From VXOI01 sp965261945 (GTDB lineage: Bacteria; Chloroflexota; Dehalococcoidia; Lucifugimonadales; UBA3495): a stretch of DNA of 64,000 nt. Made by a program: the position numbers and the translations under genes. This document shows positions 60,299 through 64,000 of this stretch, piece by piece. The stretch spans positions 1 through 64,000 of the forward strand of contig CBDHEF010000001.1 of the NCBI GenBank assembly GCA_965261945.1, written 5' to 3'. The notes under the pieces were generated by a model, which did no database searches, was not told where the DNA came from, and saw only the letters and a list, made by a program, of their open reading frames with translations. How positions within the stretch are numbered: the first letter of the stretch is position 1; every line of letters starts with the position of its first letter.

Positions 60299-62212
60299 CT
60301 ACTCCTCCAGCGTCGTAATATCCCCGGGATCCAGGCCCAGCTCCTGCGCCTTCAGCAGACGGCGCATGATCTTGCCGCTGCGGGTCTTCGGCAGCGTGGG
60401 GGTGAAGTCGATCTCGGCGGGGACGGCTATTGGGCCCATCTCGTTGCGGACGTGCAGCTTGAGCGCGTTCACCATCTCCTCCGATGGGTCGTTGCCTACG
60501 CGCAGGGTTACGAAGCCCTTGATGCTCTCGCCCCGCAGCTCGTCGGGCTTGCCGATGACCGCCGCCTCGGCCACCGCCGGGTGCGACACCAGCGCGCTCT
60601 CCACCTCGGCCGAGCCGATGCGGTGGCCGGCCACGTTCAGCACGTCGTCAGCGCGGCCCACCACCATGTAGTAGCCGTCGGCGTCGCGCAGGGCCACGTC
60701 GCCGGTGAAGTAGACGCCGGGGATGGTGTTCCAGTCGCTGGCGTAGCGGTCGGGGTCGCCGAACACGGTGCGGAAGAAGTGCGGGAAGGGACGCTTGATG
60801 ACCAGCAGACCGCCCTTGTCCGGCTCGGTGATGGGCTGGCCCTCCCGGTCAACGATGTCCATCTCCGCGCCGGGCATCGGCCGGCCCACCCGGCCGGGCT
60901 TGACCGGCATGGTGGCGGTGGTGCCCAGGCACGGGCCGCCGGTCTCGGTCTGCCACCAGTTGTCAACGATGTGGCCCCACTCGCCGCTGCCGCAGATGTG
61001 CTCGTAGCTCCAGCGCAGGGCCTCGGGGTTCAGCGGCTCGCCGGCGCAGGTGAGAAAGCGCAGCGAGCGAAGGTCGTACTGCTTCGGGTAGTCCTCGCCG
61101 TAGCGCATCAGCATCCGCAGGGCCGTCGGCGCGGTGAATAGGACGTTGACGCCGTACTTCTCGATGGTCTCGTAGAACACGCCGGGGTGCGGGTAGTCGA
61201 TGGCGCCCTCCCGGAACACGGTCGTCGCCCCGGCAACCAGCGGCGCGTAGACGATGTAGCTGTGCCCCACCACCCAGCCGATGTCGGAGGTGCACCAATA
61301 AACGTCGTCGTCCTTCACGTCCCAGAAGTTCTTGAAGTGGTAGTAGGTGCCGACCATGTAGCCGCCGTGGACGTGCTGCACCCCCTTGGGCCTGCCGGTG
61401 GTGCCGCTGGTGTAGAGAATGTAAAGCGGGTCCTCGGAGTCCATCTCCTCGGCCTCGCAGTCCACGCTGCCCGAGGCCATCAGCGCATCGAAGTCCACCT
61501 CGCGCGTGCCCAGCGACGATGGGCTGTCGGATGCGCCCTTGCGCCGCCAGACGATTACCTTCTCGACCATGTCCAAGTCTGCGACGGCCCGCTCGGTGAT
61601 GCCCAGCAGGTCGACCTCGTTGCCGCGGCGGTAGCCCACGTCGGCGGTGATGACCACCCTGGCCTGGGCGTCGAGGATGCGGTCGCGCAGGGAGCCGGAG
61701 CTGAACCCGGCATAGACCACGCTGTGCACCGCGCCGATGCGGGCGCAGGCCAGCATGGCGATGGCGCCCTCGGGCGTCAGCGGCATATAAATGATCACCC
61801 GGTCGCCCTTGCCCACGCCCAGGGAGCGCAGCCCGTTGGCGAAGCGGTTGACCAACTGCGCCAGCCGGCCATAGGTGAAGACGCGCTCGGTGCCGTCTTC
61901 GCCCAGCCAGATGAAGGCGGCCTTGTTGCGGTTGCCGTTGGTCAGGTGGCGGTCCAGGGCGTTCTGCGTGATGTTGCACTTCGCCCCCAGGAACCACCGG
62001 AAGGTGGGATAGTCCCACTGGAAAACGCTGTCCCAGCGGCGCGTCCACTCCAGCTCCGAGGCCACGCCCTCCCAGAATGCCTCGGGCGACTCCATGGAGT
62101 CGCGGTAGGCCCCGTCGTAGTCCTGCAGGAACGCCTGCTGCACCAGGGACGCCGACGGCTCAATCTGCCCGGTCTCCTGAAGCAGGTGGTCAATCTGTCC
62201 TTGCTGCACCAT
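60299..62212 (-). CDS. acs: Acetyl-CoA synthetase (AMP-forming)
   Basis: A 637-residue adenylate-forming enzyme. YILYTSGTTGRPKGVQHVHG is the AMP-binding signature, DNWWQTETGG and YFTGDVALRDADGYY the later core motifs, and PKTRSGKIMRRLL near the end holds the catalytic lysine whose acetylation controls the enzyme. FRWFLGAKCNITQNALDRHL is the ACS-specific N-terminal part. It turns acetate, ATP and CoA into acetyl-CoA. The start at 62212 is in the usual place. It is monocistronic. Confidence 0.95.
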   Translation of the reverse strand: MVQQGQIDHLLQETGQIEPSASLVQQAFLQDYDGAYRDSMESPEAFWEGVASELEWTRRWDSVFQWDYPTFRWFLGAKCNITQNALDRHLTNGNRNKAAFIWLGEDGTERVFTYGRLAQLVNRFANGLRSLGVGKGDRVIIYMPLTPEGAIAMLACARIGAVHSVVYAGFSSGSLRDRILDAQARVVITADVGYRRGNEVDLLGITERAVADLDMVEKVIVWRRKGASDSPSSLGTREVDFDALMASGSVDCEAEEMDSEDPLYILYTSGTTGRPKGVQHVHGGYMVGTYYHFKNFWDVKDDDVYWCTSDIGWVVGHSYIVYAPLVAGATTVFREGAIDYPHPGVFYETIEKYGVNVLFTAPTALRMLMRYGEDYPKQYDLRSLRFLTCAGEPLNPEALRWSYEHICGSGEWGHIVDNWWQTETGGPCLGTTATMPVKPGRVGRPMPGAEMDIVDREGQPITEPDKGGLLVIKRPFPHFFRTVFGDPDRYASDWNTIPGVYFTGDVALRDADGYYMVVGRADDVLNVAGHRIGSAEVESALVSHPAVAEAAVIGKPDELRGESIKGFVTLRVGNDPSEEMVNALKLHVRNEMGPIAVPAEIDFTPTLPKTRSGKIMRRLLKAQELGLDPGDITTLEE

Positions 62213-62437
62213 GTTGCGGCTCCTCTATTACCTGTTTTCTCTGCCGATTATGGGGATTGACAATTTTCGGCAAATCTTATATGCGACGAAGTTATGCGAC
62301 GAAGTTGCGAATTTCCGTATGTCTTGGTACTTCTTCAACTTCAAGCGTTTCCGGGTTGGTCCATATCGAATGTGAGCCGCCCTCGCGCAATAAATAACAG
62401 CCATGCCGGCGAAGGTGGCGTATCAAATCTCCGCGCT

Positions 62438-62728
62438 TCATTGAACGACAATGACCTCGCGGATGGCTTCGGTCGGCACGCCGCGCAGTCCGTCCTCTCG
62501 ACGCATTTCCATGTACAGCAGTATCGCTTCAGCCAAGTTCTCCAGCGCATCCTCTCTGGTCTTGCCTTGACCGTTGGCGGCGGAAATCTCCAGACAAAAA
62601 GCAACGTACCAATCTTCGTCCCGTAGAAGGATCGCCGTGAATTCGTTTCGCACCACGGCTTCCGGTTTCTGGTAGATAAATGTAGCCTGGGTGTCATCCG
62701 GCATCGGTTCTTTCGTGACCAGTGTCAT
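62438..62728 (-). CDS. HicB-like protein, orphan
   Basis: A 96-residue protein with the single HicB-like domain: VVRNEFTAILLRDEDWYVAF, EISAANGQGKTREDALENLA and a helix with ILLYMEMRRED. There is no HTH and no HicA gene next to it. It lies 34 bp downstream of a related gene at 62763 that shares VVRNEFTAI. Such solitary HicB-like proteins are common; they may act as antitoxins for distant toxins or as binding proteins. Confidence 0.75.
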   Translation of the reverse strand: MTLVTKEPMPDDTQATFIYQKPEAVVRNEFTAILLRDEDWYVAFCLEISAANGQGKTREDALENLAEAILLYMEMRREDGLRGVPTEAIREVIVVQ

Positions 62729-62762
62729 TGACCACCCCCTAAAGGTGTTGTAGCCGGAACTA

Positions 62763-63045
62763 CTATGTGCCAGGGTATGGGACCCATTGCATGGCTATGG
62801 TTTCCTGGACGGCGATAACTTCGCGGTTGGCGTCGGGCGGCAAATCGAACAGTATCTCACTCATAGTTTTTTCCCGGCGGGCTTTCAACTCGGACTTTAT
62901 CGCCTCGGCCAACTTGTCCCGCGCCTCGTCTATTGTCTTTCCTTCGGCACGAGCGCCTATAATTTCAGGACAGTAGGCAAAGTAAAATGGCTCAGACCGA
63001 CTTTCATCGTCCAACTCGAAAATGGCGGTAAACTCGTTTCGCACT
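62763..63045 (-). CDS. HicB-like protein, second orphan copy
   Basis: A 93-residue protein from a GTG at 63045 with GGAGGAGG seven bases upstream; the frame continues upstream to 63290, but without family similarity. VRNEFTAIFELDDESRSEPF, YFAYCPEIIGARAEGKTIDE and a helix AEAIKSELKARREK give the HicB fold. It is a paralogue of the gene at 62438, with an insertion in the first loop. Its C-terminus (PDANREVIAVQETIAM) also parallels the end of the neighbour (TEAIREVIVVQ). No toxin gene adjoins. Confidence 0.7.
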
Positions 63046-63300
63046 ACAACCTCCTCCGGCCCAGGCGCAATACTGACACGGCCCACCCCATCCCAAAGCC
63101 CGGGGGCGGGCCGACGATTTTTGCTACATTCTAGCTTTCGCTCTTGGGAGCGGCAAGGAAGCCGGGCTAGAAACCCGGACGGAAGCCCCTTGTCGGGAAG
63201 AAGGACTTGGACAGTGGGGCTGACGCGAGCGAAATGAGACCCCCAATTTGCCCGAGCCATGCGGGCGCGCATCACTGCCTGATAGTTCACAGTGCAAAGT

Positions 63301-63333
63301 AAAGAAGGGGCGGTTGGTTGGCCGCCCCCCTTG
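63301..63333 (-). terminator. Probable terminator of the cupin gene
   Basis: GGGGCGG pairs with CCGCCCC around a short loop, followed on the minus strand by TTCTTTACTTT. Confidence 0.75.
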
Positions 63334-63379
63334 TGATTCTAACCATCTGCCGTAACTGCGTGAGCCGGGTTTTCGCCCC

Positions 63380-63736
63380 CTACACCGCCGTGATGGTGAT
63401 GTGGGACATATAGGACTCGGCCCTTGCGCCGTGCCAGTGGTTCTCGCCCTTGCGGATGTGCACCACATCGCCGACCGCGATTTCCTGCTCCTCGGTCTCG
63501 TTGGCTACGGTGCCCACGCCGGAGGTGACCACCAGGATCTGATCGCTCTGGTGGGTGTGCCATCCGGTGGTGGCGCCCCGCTCGAAGTTGACCACGCTGC
63601 TGTTGAAGTTCTCGCTGGCCCCCTCGGGAATCAGCGGCTGACGGGTGCGCCGCACCTCGCCGCCGGTCCATCCCGGCACCGGAGTTGCTGTGTCTATGGG
63701 CACCGTTTCCACCTCGGCAATTCTGATAACCCGCAT
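63380..63736 (-). CDS. Small cupin-domain protein
   Basis: A 118-residue single-cupin protein from 63736 (MRVIRIAEV) behind GGGAGG. FERGATTGWHTHQSDQILVV is cupin motif 1 with the HxH pair and a later Gln/Asp in place of the usual Glu, and GDVVHIRKGENHWHGA is motif 2 with its histidine. It probably binds a divalent metal and may act as a small dioxygenase, isomerase or binding protein. Between it and the window's right end no further gene is convincing. Confidence 0.85.
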   Translation of the reverse strand: MRVIRIAEVETVPIDTATPVPGWTGGEVRRTRQPLIPEGASENFNSSVVNFERGATTGWHTHQSDQILVVTSGVGTVANETEEQEIAVGDVVHIRKGENHWHGARAESYMSHITITAV

Positions 63737-64000
63737 TTCAATCCTCCCGATTTCCTCCCGAATTTTCCCGGATTGCCCCGATGATACACCCGTAACAGCC
63801 CCAAAGGTCAATTCTCCCCACGGGGCTTCTCTGTATAATGGGGCGCACATAATCTACTCTGCTTGTCAGCTCTTTGCCGATGGGCGGCGACGGCGGGTGG
63901 CGAATCCAAGGGCAGGCATTCGGGGGCAGGCATTTGGGAATGAGTACATCCGGCGTCCCGCGCTCAGTATGGGTGCAGGACCACATAGATCGTTACCGCG

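Noticed and set aside
59786..61141. 451-codon plus-strand frame opposite HicAB and acetyl-CoA synthetase
   Set aside because: It crosses three real genes on the other strand and has low-complexity Val/Gly/His composition typical of antisense frames.

Overview
The window reads as chromosomal DNA of a GC-rich, heterotrophic bacterium, most likely a Chloroflexota of the Dehalococcoidia/SAR202 type. This is inferred from gene content: luciferase-like flavin monooxygenases, a DUF1501/DUF1800 pair, an F420/Ddn-like reductase, a PPOX-fold protein, a Baeyer-Villiger monooxygenase, a GMC oxidoreductase, an acyl-CoA-dehydrogenase-fold monooxygenase, and lipoproteins with long Ser/Thr/Pro linkers. No rRNA or taxonomic marker gene is present, so the assignment is not proven.

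Layout. 1-11 kb is an accessory region: hypothetical genes, an internally deleted IS1380-like relic, a 509-bp Tn3-family relic with both 38-bp ends, a nucleotidyl-cyclase-like protein, lipoproteins, a zincin and an intact serine recombinase. 11-24 kb mixes core genes (ABC ATPase, CrtC/AttH-like lipoprotein, PPOX protein, CDF metal transporter, PLP transsulfuration enzyme, hydrolases, cyclophilin) with decayed genes: a deleted CDF copy, and a truncated luciferase-like gene joined to a truncated lipoprotein gene. 24-40 kb holds an NHL-repeat protein, DUF1501 and DUF1800 proteins, a matrixin-like protease with a stop codon in its signal peptide, a monooxygenase, a candidate ATPase plus Toprim-like defense pair, a BVMO, an MFS carrier, an SMP-30 lactonase, signal peptidase I and a Rieske ferredoxin. 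At 40.6-41.6 kb tRNA-Ser is followed by a decayed tyrosine integrase and a truncated glycosyltransferase, an old tRNA integration site. 42-52 kb carries tRNA-Arg, an F420-type reductase, a split TPP decarboxylase, a GMC oxidoreductase, gamma-glutamyltransferase and a CCG-domain protein. 52-60 kb has a second candidate defense pair (AAA ATPase plus PIN), an ABC exporter, a luciferase-like monooxygenase, an HsdR_N-like protein coupled to a membrane coiled-coil protein, a Uma2 protein and HicAB. 60-64 kb has acetyl-CoA synthetase, two orphan HicB-like proteins and a cupin.

Recurring themes are ATP-dependent or nuclease-like two-gene units with overlapping stop and start codons, small membrane-anchored coiled-coil proteins encoded by exact 21- or 33-bp tandem repeats, and dispersed palindromic repeats in intergenic gaps, sometimes as inverted pairs. 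Several genes are frameshifted or truncated. These may be true decay or, for single-base shifts, assembly error.
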